The translations under genes were made by a program, and so were the position numbers. The notes beneath the pieces were generated by a model. It had not been told where the DNA came from. It saw only the letters and a list, made by a program, of their open reading frames with translations, and made no database searches. Shown piece after piece: positions 27,000-33,386 of a stretch of 33,386 nucleotides of DNA. Position 1 is the first letter of the stretch; every line of letters begins with the position of its first letter. The stretch comes from Clostridia bacterium (GTDB lineage Bacteria; Bacillota; Clostridia; Oscillospirales; CAG-272): NCBI GenBank assembly GCA_017482495.1, contig JAFUMU010000078.1, positions 1 to 33,386 on the forward strand, written 5' to 3'.

Positions 27000-27041
27000 T
27001 ATTTTTTAACAGTTACATCACACATTTATAACAATCGTTTA
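26980..27041. promoter_or_regulatory. Pair of 10-bp direct repeats (CAATCGTTTA), candidate operators
   Basis: The same ten bases occur at 26980-26989 and 27032-27041, 52 bases apart, close to five helical turns. Copy one lies between the -10 and -35 boxes of the importer promoter. Copy two lies about 43 bases upstream of the -35 box of the GH27 gene. The element, read as TAAACG-ATTG, has the central CG and A-rich half typical of LacI/GalR-family and CcpA-type sites. The binding protein is not known. Confidence 0.5.
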
Positions 27042-27083
27042 CTTCACAAGCAAAAAATTCCAATAAAAAAACTTCTTCACATA

Positions 27084-27112
27084 TTTACAAAGCTACGTAA
27101 TGTTTGTATAAT
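27084..27112 (+). promoter_or_regulatory. Promoter of the GH27 alpha-galactosidase gene
   Basis: TTTACA (27084-27089) and a perfect TATAAT (27107-27112) are separated by 17 bases, giving a leader of about 27 bases with an AAAGGAG ribosome site. Confidence 0.8.
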
Positions 27113-27146
27113 GAATACAACTATATAAGCTCAAAGGAGATTTTTT

Positions 27147-28286
27147 ATGCTTAAACTTACACCGCCCATGGGCTGGAACTCCTGGAACACCTTCGGAGCT
27201 AACATCAGCGAGGAGCTGATATTTGAGATTGCCGACCGTATGGTTTCCGACGGATATCTTGACGCAGGCTACGAATACGTGGTTATCGACGACTGCTGGT
27301 CCCTTCGCGAGAGAGACGAGAACGGCAGACTTGTTCCCGACCCCAAGAAATTCCCTCACGGAATGAAATACGTTGCCGACTACATTCACTCCAAGGGTCT
27401 TAAATTCGGTATGTACAGCTGTGCCGGTATGCTGACATGCGCAGGATATCCCGGCAGTATGGATCACGAATTTATCGATGCGGCAACATTCGCCGAATGG
27501 GAGGTAGACCTTCTTAAATACGACTACTGCTTCAACTCAAGAATAATCGCAGGAGAATATCTCTACCGCAGAATGGGACTGGCTCTTGAGAACTGCGGCC
27601 GCGACATCCTTCTCTCCTGCTGCACATGGGGCGTTGACCAGACTCACGAATGGGTAAAGACAACAGCCTCCTCCATGTGGCGCTCCACAACAGACATTTT
27701 CGACAACTGGGACTCCATTAAAAACCTTATCAAGGTCCAGGAGGCGGTTCACCCCTACAACGGCGTTGGCTGCTTCAACGATATGGATATGCTTATCGTC
27801 GGTATGAACGGCGAGGGCAACGTCGGTCTCGGCGGATGTACATACGACCAGTACAAGCTCCACTTCTCTGCTTGGTGCTTCTTCGGCTCTCCCCTTATGA
27901 TCGGATGCGATATCAGAAAGATCTCCGACAAGGAAAGAGAGATACTCCTTAACCGCGAGCTTATCAAGCTTTGCCAGGATCCCGCTTGCCGTCAGCCCTT
28001 CAGAATGAGACCTCTGCTTACAGGCGAGGACGACTACGCTTACGCAAGATTCCTCTCCGACGGAGATATAGCCCTTGCGCTCTTCAACGTTTCCGAGGAA
28101 AACGAGGCAGGCTTCCGTATGACCATCGACGAGCTCTCTCTCCCTATGACCACAGGCAAGACTCTCAAGCTTATCAATATGTGGACAGGCGAAGAGGAGG
28201 AGATAGTTAAGAATGCTGCTATCAATCGCGGCGTTCCTCCCTGCGGATGCCTTATGTACCGCTGTAAGGTAGTTGACATTGAATAA
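27147..28286 (+). CDS. GH27-type alpha-galactosidase (cytosolic)
   Basis: A 379-residue glycoside hydrolase that should release terminal alpha-galactose (or a related alpha-linked sugar) from oligosaccharides. It starts with TPPMGWNSWN, the hallmark of family 27. The VVIDDCW segment is at 45-51 and LKYD with the nucleophile Asp126 at 123-126. The acid/base region FNDMDMLIVG (210-219) replaces the more usual W-N-D-P-D-M-L. A short beta-sandwich closes the C-terminus. No signal peptide is present, so it acts inside the cell on imported sugars. AAAGGAG lies seven bases before the ATG. Its stop overlaps the start of the next small gene. Neighbouring importer genes are amino-acid type, so the sugar transporter must lie elsewhere. 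Confidence 0.92.
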   Translation: MLKLTPPMGWNSWNTFGANISEELIFEIADRMVSDGYLDAGYEYVVIDDCWSLRERDENGRLVPDPKKFPHGMKYVADYIHSKGLKFGMYSCAGMLTCAGYPGSMDHEFIDAATFAEWEVDLLKYDYCFNSRIIAGEYLYRRMGLALENCGRDILLSCCTWGVDQTHEWVKTTASSMWRSTTDIFDNWDSIKNLIKVQEAVHPYNGVGCFNDMDMLIVGMNGEGNVGLGGCTYDQYKLHFSAWCFFGSPLMIGCDIRKISDKEREILLNRELIKLCQDPACRQPFRMRPLLTGEDDYAYARFLSDGDIALALFNVSEENEAGFRMTIDELSLPMTTGKTLKLINMWTGEEEEIVKNAAINRGVPPCGCLMYRCKVVDIE

Positions 28287-28480
28287 TGGACACCTGCGTT
28301 AACTGCGGCAAGACACCTCTGACCAAAATTGAAATAGGCGCAACGAAAAAATTTATACACCGCGCCGCAACAGAATTCTGGTGCAAGGAATGTATGTGCA
28401 AAAGGTTCAACATAACCGAAGAATTCTTTGACAGAAAGATCGAGCATTTCAAAAATCAAGGCTGTTTGTTATTTTTGTGA
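28286..28480 (+). CDS. Small zinc-ribbon-like protein coupled to GH27 gene
   Basis: A 64-residue protein with CVNCGK at the start and WCKECMCKRF at 32-41, giving two Cys pairs that could bind one zinc, plus an extra Cys, then a helical end rich in Phe and Lys. Its ATG overlaps the TAA of the alpha-galactosidase gene (TAATG), so translation is coupled, and a strong terminator follows 10 bases after its stop. The family is not recognised. Similar short Cys-rich proteins follow sugar-degrading genes in some Clostridia, but the function is unknown. Confidence 0.7.
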   Translation: MDTCVNCGKTPLTKIEIGATKKFIHRAATEFWCKECMCKRFNITEEFFDRKIEHFKNQGCLLFL

Positions 28481-28489
28481 GAACAAAGT

Positions 28490-28522
28490 AAAAGGGGAGC
28501 TCCCGGCAAGCTCCCCTTTTTT
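28490..28522 (+). terminator. Intrinsic terminator of GH27/zinc-ribbon operon
   Basis: A perfect 12-base-pair stem (28490-28501 with 28109-equivalent arm 28509-28520) with a seven-base loop, followed by a T-run. It ends the two-gene unit. Confidence 0.9.
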
Positions 28523-28590
28523 CATTTATTCGATCCTTTGCTGACAAACAATTGTAAGAGCCCTATCCAAAAAGATTTGGGAGGGAGCGA

Positions 28591-28623
28591 GGGGGAGGGG
28601 CTTTCCTTAAAAGCCCTTCCCCC
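28591..28623 (-). other. GC-rich hairpin after the alpha/beta hydrolase gene
   Basis: A 14-base-pair stem (28591-28604 with 28610-28623, one G-T pair) and a five-base loop, six bases after the hydrolase stop. On the minus strand C/T-rich sequence follows, with a T-run only about 20 bases later. It is therefore an imperfect terminator. The purine-rich flank (GGGAGGGAGCGAGGGGGAGG) is unlike the rest of the window and may be a dispersed genomic repeat. Confidence 0.55.
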
Positions 28624-28629
28624 TTCTCT

Positions 28630-29394
28630 TTACTCTTCAAAAAAATCCACGGAATATTTCACAACAAGGTCAAGCTCGCCCTTGTTTTTAAAGCGGTGGT
28701 CTGCTCCGCAGATAACTTTCGACCGAATATTGGAACGGGCGCCGGCAAAGGCTCCCATATGGTCGGGCGAAACAACGTCATCACGGTCTCCGTATATCAT
28801 AAGCACGGGATTTGAGAAAAAAACGTCCTCTAAAGAGTGATCTTTCAGGTCTGCATAAAATCCGTATCCGAGACGCATTTTGCGTTCAAACCCGCACTCT
28901 GCCACAGCACCTTTTGCAAGTTCGGCAATTGTGTAATTCGAAATGATATTTTCGAAGGTTTCGTGCATCATAACCGCAGGAGCGCGAAAAACCGCCTTGC
29001 TTCCTGCAAATTCGTCATTTTTTAACATATTGGCAAGAACAAAGGCACCAAAGCTGGTAGCAAAAAAATGAATTTTCCCTTCGCCGCTTGCATCAAAAAA
29101 ATATTTTTCTTTGGCAAACGCATAAATTCTGCTTGCATCGGCAATACAGTTGTCCACGGTAAAATATTCTTCATTTACCGGACTTGCTCCGTGACAGGGA
29201 AAATCGAAGCAAATAACAGCATAATTTTTATCAGTTGCTACCTCTGCAAGTCTTTCAACTTCCGAGCTTTCCTTATCTCCGCCAAAACCGTGGAATGCAA
29301 TTATGACCCTCTCCGCCTTCCCTTCTTCCGGCTCGTAGGAAAGACAGGGGATAGCGTATTCATCCCCCTCAACTGTAAAATATTTCTTTTTCAT
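28630..29394 (-). CDS. Alpha/beta hydrolase (esterase/lipase-like)
   Basis: A 254-residue soluble hydrolase. The oxyanion region is FHGFGG (34-39). The nucleophile elbow is A-T-S114-F-G, with Ala in place of the usual first Gly. An acid is Asp203 or Asp206 in YGDRDDVV, and His233 in GADHRF completes the triad. No signal peptide is seen. The substrate could be an acyl or acetyl ester of a sugar, or another small ester. The gene is convergent to the GH27 unit and divergent from the large glycosidase, which hints at carbohydrate ester removal but does not prove it. The ribosome site (AGGGGG) is 11 bases from the ATG, a little far. Confidence 0.85.
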   Translation of the reverse strand: MKKKYFTVEGDEYAIPCLSYEPEEGKAERVIIAFHGFGGDKESSEVERLAEVATDKNYAVICFDFPCHGASPVNEEYFTVDNCIADASRIYAFAKEKYFFDASGEGKIHFFATSFGAFVLANMLKNDEFAGSKAVFRAPAVMMHETFENIISNYTIAELAKGAVAECGFERKMRLGYGFYADLKDHSLEDVFFSNPVLMIYGDRDDVVSPDHMGAFAGARSNIRSKVICGADHRFKNKGELDLVVKYSVDFFEE

Positions 29395-29422
29395 CTTACA
29401 TTCAGCCCCCTATATAAATATA

Positions 29423-29451
29423 ATTGTACAATACTTCACTTTTATTTTCAA
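29423..29451 (-). promoter_or_regulatory. Predicted promoter of the alpha/beta hydrolase gene
   Basis: On the minus strand TTGAAA (29451-29446) and TACAAT (29428-29423) are separated by 17 bases, just before the hydrolase leader. Confidence 0.6.
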
Positions 29452-29465
29452 GAGGTTCAAACTCC

Positions 29466-29494
29466 TTGACGGGGTATGCAAAATTTGATATCAT
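29466..29494 (+). promoter_or_regulatory. Predicted promoter of the 795-residue glycosidase gene
   Basis: TTGACG (29466-29471) and TATCAT (29489-29494) are separated by 17 bases. Its -35 box is only 14 bases from the -35 box of the divergent hydrolase promoter, so the two may be co-regulated. Confidence 0.6.
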
Positions 29495-29524
29495 AAAACC
29501 AGTATAAAAAAGCGGAGGCATACG

Positions 29525-31912
29525 ATGAGTAAGGAAAAGATCGCAAAGCTGGCGGGCGCTGACGAAAAAACACCGTCCAAAGCGGAATATTTCTCCTGGA
29601 TCAACAACACAAACGAGGGCTCAACTGAAAAGCAGACACTTATAAACCTTGACTATTTTGCTTATATGAAGCAAAAATACAATATGCGTCTTGATATCTA
29701 CGCATGGGATGCGGGAAATCTGGACGGCGCGGAATGCACATACGAAACCTTCGACTCTCCCAAGATAAAGGCGCAATATCCGAACGGCTACGGTCCCGTT
29801 GTGGATGCGGCAAGAGCTATCGGCGCAAGGCTGGGCGTTTGGGGCGGAGCCGACGGATTTGGCGACACTGAGGAAAGCGCAAGAGCAAGGATCGAGCAGA
29901 TGGTTTCCCTTGCAAGAGACTACCATTTCGCCCTTTTCAAGTTCGATGCAGTCTGCGGCCCTCTTAAGCCCGAGCACGATAAATATTTTATAGAGATGAT
30001 GACAAGATGCAGAGAATATTCCCCCGACCTTATTCTGCTCAACCACCGAGTTGATATGTCGGAGGAAGCCGAGCAATATGCTACCACGTTTTTATGGGAA
30101 GGCGTTGAGACATACGTTGATGTTCACATCGCCAACCCCGTTACCGCTCCTCACCACAGAGCATATCTTGCAAGCCGCGGCCACACCCCCGAGCTTCGCC
30201 GGCTTACCGAGGATCACGGCGTTTGCCTCTCGTCTCATCTGGACTTCTTTGAGGACGAGCTTATAATCCAGGCATTCTCAAGAAATCTTATCCTTGCACC
30301 CGAGATTTACGGCAACCCCTGGTTGCTGCGCGACGACGAGCAGGCTCATCTTGCAAGAATATTCAACCTCCACAGAAGATACAGAGACATTCTCGTTGAG
30401 GGAAAGCTCCTTCCCGAGGGAGAATTCTGCCCGAAGCACACAGTATCCAGAGGCTCCGATTCCAAGAGATTTATCGCAACAGCTAACATAAACTGGGAAG
30501 AAAAGCTGCTGAAGGTCGCTCTTGATGAATCCATAGGCCTTAAGAAGTGCGAAAGGGTCACCGTTATGACCCACCATCCCTACGAATACTACGTCGGCGA
30601 ATTTGACTACGGCTGTGAGATAGAGCTTCCCATCGTCCCCTTCAGAGCGCTCCTTGTGGAGATATGCGACAGCGCCGAGGCAGACGTTATGCTTAAGGGA
30701 TGCAAATACGAGGTCCTTCACGAGGACGAGGACGGAAAGATCGATAAGATAAAGATACTTTCCTCAAGCGGTAACATTACCTACACCGACGGACGCCCCT
30801 ATGACAGCATACCGGAATTCGACATAACACCCGCTTCCCCCAAGCTTCTTGCTGAGGGCGAGGTATTTACCGAGGTTCCCGAGGACTGGGAAAAGCAGAT
30901 AGAGTGCGCTATGTTCATTCAGGACCACGATTCTCTTGAAAAGCGCTCCCTGCTCCGCTCCGGAGAGACGGATATTCCTCAGGTCAAGGCGGCAAGAGAC
31001 GCATTTTTCGACCAGGAGATGTACCGCTACGCAGGCTGCGAAAGTAGCTTTGCCTTCGACGGCAGAGAGGATACCTTCTTTGACAACTTCTCAAAGATAG
31101 CCTTCTGGAATCACGGATTCCGTCACGACGGCGGATGTCTGAGAGTTGACTTCGGCGACGTTTACGAGGCTGATGAGATACTATTTGAATATTTCGACAC
31201 AACAGAGCCCGAGGACGGCTACCTCTGCACTATGGTAGACCAGAGGATACCCTCCTTCTGCGACTATTCCGAGGACATGGGTAAATGGACGGAATGCGCC
31301 ATCGACGAGGTGAAAAAGCTTTGCCCCCATACAGAGCGGATCATCGTTCAGCACGTTAACAACCTTAAGGACAAGAAGGGCTACAGAAAAACTGTTACAT
31401 ATCCCATAAACGGAAAAATACGCTACTTCCGCATGCCCTCCCCCATCGACCATATCTATAAAATTGCACTGATCAAAGACGGAAACGAGCTTACGCTCAC
31501 TTCTCCCCGCGCAAACAACCTCCTTCCCTACGGAAGAAAGGCTGCATACGCAAAGGAGCTTACAGTTAATATCCCAAAAGACAGCATAAAGGCTCCCGCA
31601 TATCTGTCAGTTTGCCTTGAAGGAGAGCACGGCGCGGAAGGCGCATTTGCCATCCTTGAGATAGACGGGAAATATATTGCCGCACCTGACAGAGCACCGG
31701 GCTACGGCGCCAATCCCTGGGAATGCTACGCTCACTATTCTTACGTTCAGGATCATCATTACACATACTATTTCCCTGTTGATGACAGTATGACCGACCG
31801 AGACATAACAGTCAGAGTTATCGGTACAGATAAGGACAAAAAGGATTATAGCGTAAGAGTATTCCTCTGCGCAAAAAATATTCCTCTTAAGGGAATCGAA
31901 AAAGATATATAA
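29525..31912 (+). CDS. Clan GH-D-like glycoside hydrolase (alpha-galactosidase-like), 795 residues
   Basis: A large cytosolic protein without signal peptide. The N-terminal half is a (beta/alpha)8 barrel like those of families 27/36: RLDIYAWDAG near 55-64, LGVWGGADGFGD near 103-114, and LFKFDAVCG (138-146) with Asp141 as candidate nucleophile. Glu192 (LWEGVET), Asp199 or Asp240 could be the acid/base. A beta domain follows (about 310-400). Near 505-640 a discoidin/F5-8C-like module is suggested by FAFDGREDTFFDN and LRVDFGD. A last beta-rich part follows. Exact family and sugar are uncertain; alpha-galactoside or N-acetyl analogues are plausible. GGAGG lies six bases before the ATG, and a strong terminator closes this single-gene unit. 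Confidence 0.8.
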   Translation: MSKEKIAKLAGADEKTPSKAEYFSWINNTNEGSTEKQTLINLDYFAYMKQKYNMRLDIYAWDAGNLDGAECTYETFDSPKIKAQYPNGYGPVVDAARAIGARLGVWGGADGFGDTEESARARIEQMVSLARDYHFALFKFDAVCGPLKPEHDKYFIEMMTRCREYSPDLILLNHRVDMSEEAEQYATTFLWEGVETYVDVHIANPVTAPHHRAYLASRGHTPELRRLTEDHGVCLSSHLDFFEDELIIQAFSRNLILAPEIYGNPWLLRDDEQAHLARIFNLHRRYRDILVEGKLLPEGEFCPKHTVSRGSDSKRFIATANINWEEKLLKVALDESIGLKKCERVTVMTHHPYEYYVGEFDYGCEIELPIVPFRALLVEICDSAEADVMLKGCKYEVLHEDEDGKIDKIKILSSSGNITYTDGRPYDSIPEFDITPASPKLLAEGEVFTEVPEDWEKQIECAMFIQDHDSLEKRSLLRSGETDIPQVKAARDAFFDQEMYRYAGCESSFAFDGREDTFFDNFSKIAFWNHGFRHDGGCLRVDFGDVYEADEILFEYFDTTEPEDGYLCTMVDQRIPSFCDYSEDMGKWTECAIDEVKKLCPHTERIIVQHVNNLKDKKGYRKTVTYPINGKIRYFRMPSPIDHIYKIALIKDGNELTLTSPRANNLLPYGRKAAYAKELTVNIPKDSIKAPAYLSVCLEGEHGAEGAFAILEIDGKYIAAPDRAPGYGANPWECYAHYSYVQDHHYTYYFPVDDSMTDRDITVRVIGTDKDKKDYSVRVFLCAKNIPLKGIEKDI

Positions 31913-31921
31913 TTTTCAAGG

Positions 31922-31946
31922 AGAGAGGCTTTTAGCCTCTCTTTTT
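31922..31946 (+). terminator. Intrinsic terminator of the large glycosidase gene
   Basis: A perfect nine-base-pair stem (31922-31930 with 31934-31942) and a three-base loop, followed by a T-run, nine bases after the stop codon. Confidence 0.9.
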
Positions 31947-31954
31947 GTTGAATA

Positions 31955-31982
31955 TTGACCCAGTGTGTTATATAATTAAAAT
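31955..31982 (+). promoter_or_regulatory. Predicted promoter of the glycosyltransferase/GtrA operon
   Basis: TTGACC (31955-31960) with TAAAAT (31977-31982) at 16 bases. A better -10-like TATAAT at 31971-31976 lacks a well-spaced -35 box, so the exact start is uncertain. Confidence 0.4.
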
Positions 31983-32012
31983 GTATATTTATGTTATAAG
32001 AAAGGGATCAAA

Positions 32013-32960
32013 ATGAAGCTTTCTCTTGTTTGTCCTTGCTATAACGAAGAAAAGAACGTGCGAGCATTTCTGGATGCTTGCAAGACTGCTCTTGATGGCA
32101 AGGTTGAATCCTATGAAATAGTATTTGTAAACGACGGAAGCCGCGACAACACATGGAAAGAGCTTAAGGCTCTTTGCGCAGAAACCGACGTTAACGTTAA
32201 AATAGTCAATTTTTCAAGAAACTTCGGCAAGGAGGCGGCTATGTATGCAGGTCTCGGCAAAGCCGAGGGCGACTACGTTACCCTTATCGACGCCGACCTT
32301 CAGCAGCGTCCCGAGATCGCCGTTGATATGGTGGAATTTCTTGATAACAATCCCGACTTTGACTGCGTTGCCGCATATCAGGCAAAGCGTAACGAAGGAT
32401 TTGTGCTTTCATTCTTCAAAAAATGTTTTTATAAACTCATTAATAAGCTTTGCGAGATCGATTTCAAGCAAGGCGCAAGCGACTTCAGAACCTTCCGCCG
32501 CGAGGTGGTCGAAGCGATACTTTCAGTTCGCGAATATCACCGCTTCTCCAAGGGCATATTCTCTTGGGTAGGCTTTAACACACACTACATTCCCTATGTG
32601 GCCGAAGAAAGAAATGCGGGTAAGACCTCCTGGTCCTTTATTAAGCTCTTTAAATATGCCATCGACGGTATCGTTGCCTACACAACAGCGCCTCTGCGCC
32701 TTTCTTCCATTGCAGGTATCGTTATGAGCGTATTCTCCGCCATCTATATGCTTGTGGTCATCATTCAGAAGCTCACAATGGGAATTGCGATCCCCGGATA
32801 TCCCACAATAATCGTGCTTATCCTCTTTATCGGCGGACTTCAGCTTACATCTCTCGGTATTATGGGCGAATATCTCTCCAGGATCTATATCGAGGGCAAG
32901 CGCAGACCTATCTGCATAATCAAAAACTACGAAACTAACGAGAAGAAAGATAATGATTAA
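32013..32960 (+). CDS. GtrB/DPM-like polyprenyl-phosphate glycosyltransferase
   Basis: A 315-residue family 2 enzyme that moves a sugar from a nucleotide carrier to undecaprenyl phosphate on the inner face of the membrane. Motifs: CPCYNEE start, DGS at 41-43, Asp93-Ala-Asp95 followed by LQQRPE, and the acceptor-side SDFRTFRREVV block. Two membrane helices lie at about 228-250 and 262-285, and YLSRIYIEGKRRP at the end is typical of the GtrB/YkcC group. The length is normal. AAAGGGATC precedes the ATG. The GtrA-family gene that follows overlaps it by eight bases, the usual pair in which GtrA is thought to flip the lipid-linked sugar. The final acceptor (wall polymer or protein) is unknown. Confidence 0.92.
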   Translation: MKLSLVCPCYNEEKNVRAFLDACKTALDGKVESYEIVFVNDGSRDNTWKELKALCAETDVNVKIVNFSRNFGKEAAMYAGLGKAEGDYVTLIDADLQQRPEIAVDMVEFLDNNPDFDCVAAYQAKRNEGFVLSFFKKCFYKLINKLCEIDFKQGASDFRTFRREVVEAILSVREYHRFSKGIFSWVGFNTHYIPYVAEERNAGKTSWSFIKLFKYAIDGIVAYTTAPLRLSSIAGIVMSVFSAIYMLVVIIQKLTMGIAIPGYPTIIVLILFIGGLQLTSLGIMGEYLSRIYIEGKRRPICIIKNYETNEKKDND

Positions 32961-33386
32961 GAAAATAGCTGAGCTTTTAAAGAAATATAAAGAGATCATT
33001 ATGTATCTCTTCTTCGGAGTTACAACAACTCTGGTCAACTGGGTGGTATACACTCCCCTTGTTAACGTTCTCGACGTTAATGCCACTGTTGCCAACGGAG
33101 CCGCATGGTTCGTAGCAGTTGTATACGCATATATTACAAATAAGCTCTTCGTTTTCGAGAGCAAATCCTGGAAAGCAAATGTAATAGTCAAGGAGATCAT
33201 CGCATTCTTCGGCGCAAGGGTCGCATCCGGCATTTTCGAGATATTCCTTCCCGAGATCCTTATGAAGCTTGGTCTCAATCAGACATTCTTCGAGATCGAG
33301 GGCGGTGTTGCCAAGATCGTTGTAAGCGTTCTGGTTATCGTTCTCAACTATATCTTCAGCAAGCTCTTTGTATTCAGAAAGAAGAA
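32953..33386 (+). CDS. GtrA-family membrane protein (cut by window end)
   Basis: The frame opens with ATG at 32953, inside the last codons of the glycosyltransferase, and runs without a stop for 144 codons to the end of the window. It shows the GtrA pattern: FFGVTTTLVNWVVY in the first helix, NAT(V)ANGAAWFVAVVYAY in the second, N-K-L-F-V-F-E-S after it, then two more helices and a repeat of the N-Y-I-F-S-K-L-F-V-F-R-K signature. Members have four helices and about 120-150 residues, so almost the whole protein is here. It is thought to move polyprenyl-linked sugars across the membrane for the partner enzyme. Confidence 0.9.
   Translation, partial: MIKKIAELLKKYKEIIMYLFFGVTTTLVNWVVYTPLVNVLDVNATVANGAAWFVAVVYAYITNKLFVFESKSWKANVIVKEIIAFFGARVASGIFEIFLPEILMKLGLNQTFFEIEGGVAKIVVSVLVIVLNYIFSKLFVFRKK

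Noticed and set aside
28591..28623. Strong intrinsic terminator for the hydrolase gene
   Set aside because: The stem is strong but no T-run follows on the minus strand, so it is listed as a hairpin only.
32523..33278. 251-codon minus-strand open frame over the glycosyltransferase and GtrA genes
   Set aside because: Fully antisense to two recognisable genes; the product has no motif.

Overview
The window looks like chromosome of a low-to-moderate-GC Gram-positive anaerobe of the Clostridia, plausibly a gut Ruminococcaceae/Oscillospiraceae-type bacterium. This is an inference from strong AGGAGG-type ribosome sites, sigma-A-like promoters with 17-bp spacers, lipoprotein signal peptides, a sortase-type C-terminal tail, a ferredoxin-bearing aldo/keto reductase and cytosolic alpha-galactosidase-type enzymes. 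I see no tRNA, rRNA, insertion sequence, CRISPR array or phage gene.

Left part (1-5803, minus strand): a signalling module. A membrane Ser/Thr kinase with an N-terminal zinc ribbon and a large helical-repeat ectodomain is followed by an ABC exporter whose N-terminus carries two FHA (phosphothreonine-binding) domains, and then by a two-helix small membrane protein with its own consensus promoter. The kinase/FHA-exporter pairing resembles the mycobacterial PknF-Rv1747 pair.

Centre (5877-18564, minus strand): one 12.6-kb gene for a 4184-residue surface protein. It has a signal peptide, a von Willebrand A domain with a complete MIDAS, two SpaA/Cna-B-like domains, a run of 24 pilin-type isopeptide domains (21 of them close copies of about 125 residues) and an APQTG sortase signal. 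Every one of the 24 domains keeps a candidate Lys/Glu/Asn triad. The protein is probably a covalently stapled stalk displaying an adhesive tip. A 750-base AT-rich non-coding leader with dyad elements lies upstream.

Right of that (19226-24570, minus strand): a PH-domain protein translationally coupled to an aldo/keto reductase with two 4Fe-4S motifs; homoserine dehydrogenase; and a processive family 2 glycosyltransferase. Then comes a polar amino-acid ABC importer operon (22 nt to 3 kb units, 23799-26999) with two tandem paralogous substrate-binding lipoproteins, one permease (TTG start) and one ATPase, with a U-tract-free hairpin between binding protein and permease.

Far right (26971-33386): a divergent regulatory region carries two copies of a 10-bp element and drives the amino-acid importer leftward and a GH27 alpha-galactosidase plus a tiny zinc-ribbon protein rightward. 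A convergent alpha/beta hydrolase follows, then a 795-residue clan GH-D-like glycosidase. The window ends in an operon of a GtrB-like polyprenyl-phosphate glycosyltransferase and a GtrA-family membrane protein cut by the window edge. Together these suggest alpha-galactoside use and cell-envelope glycan modification.
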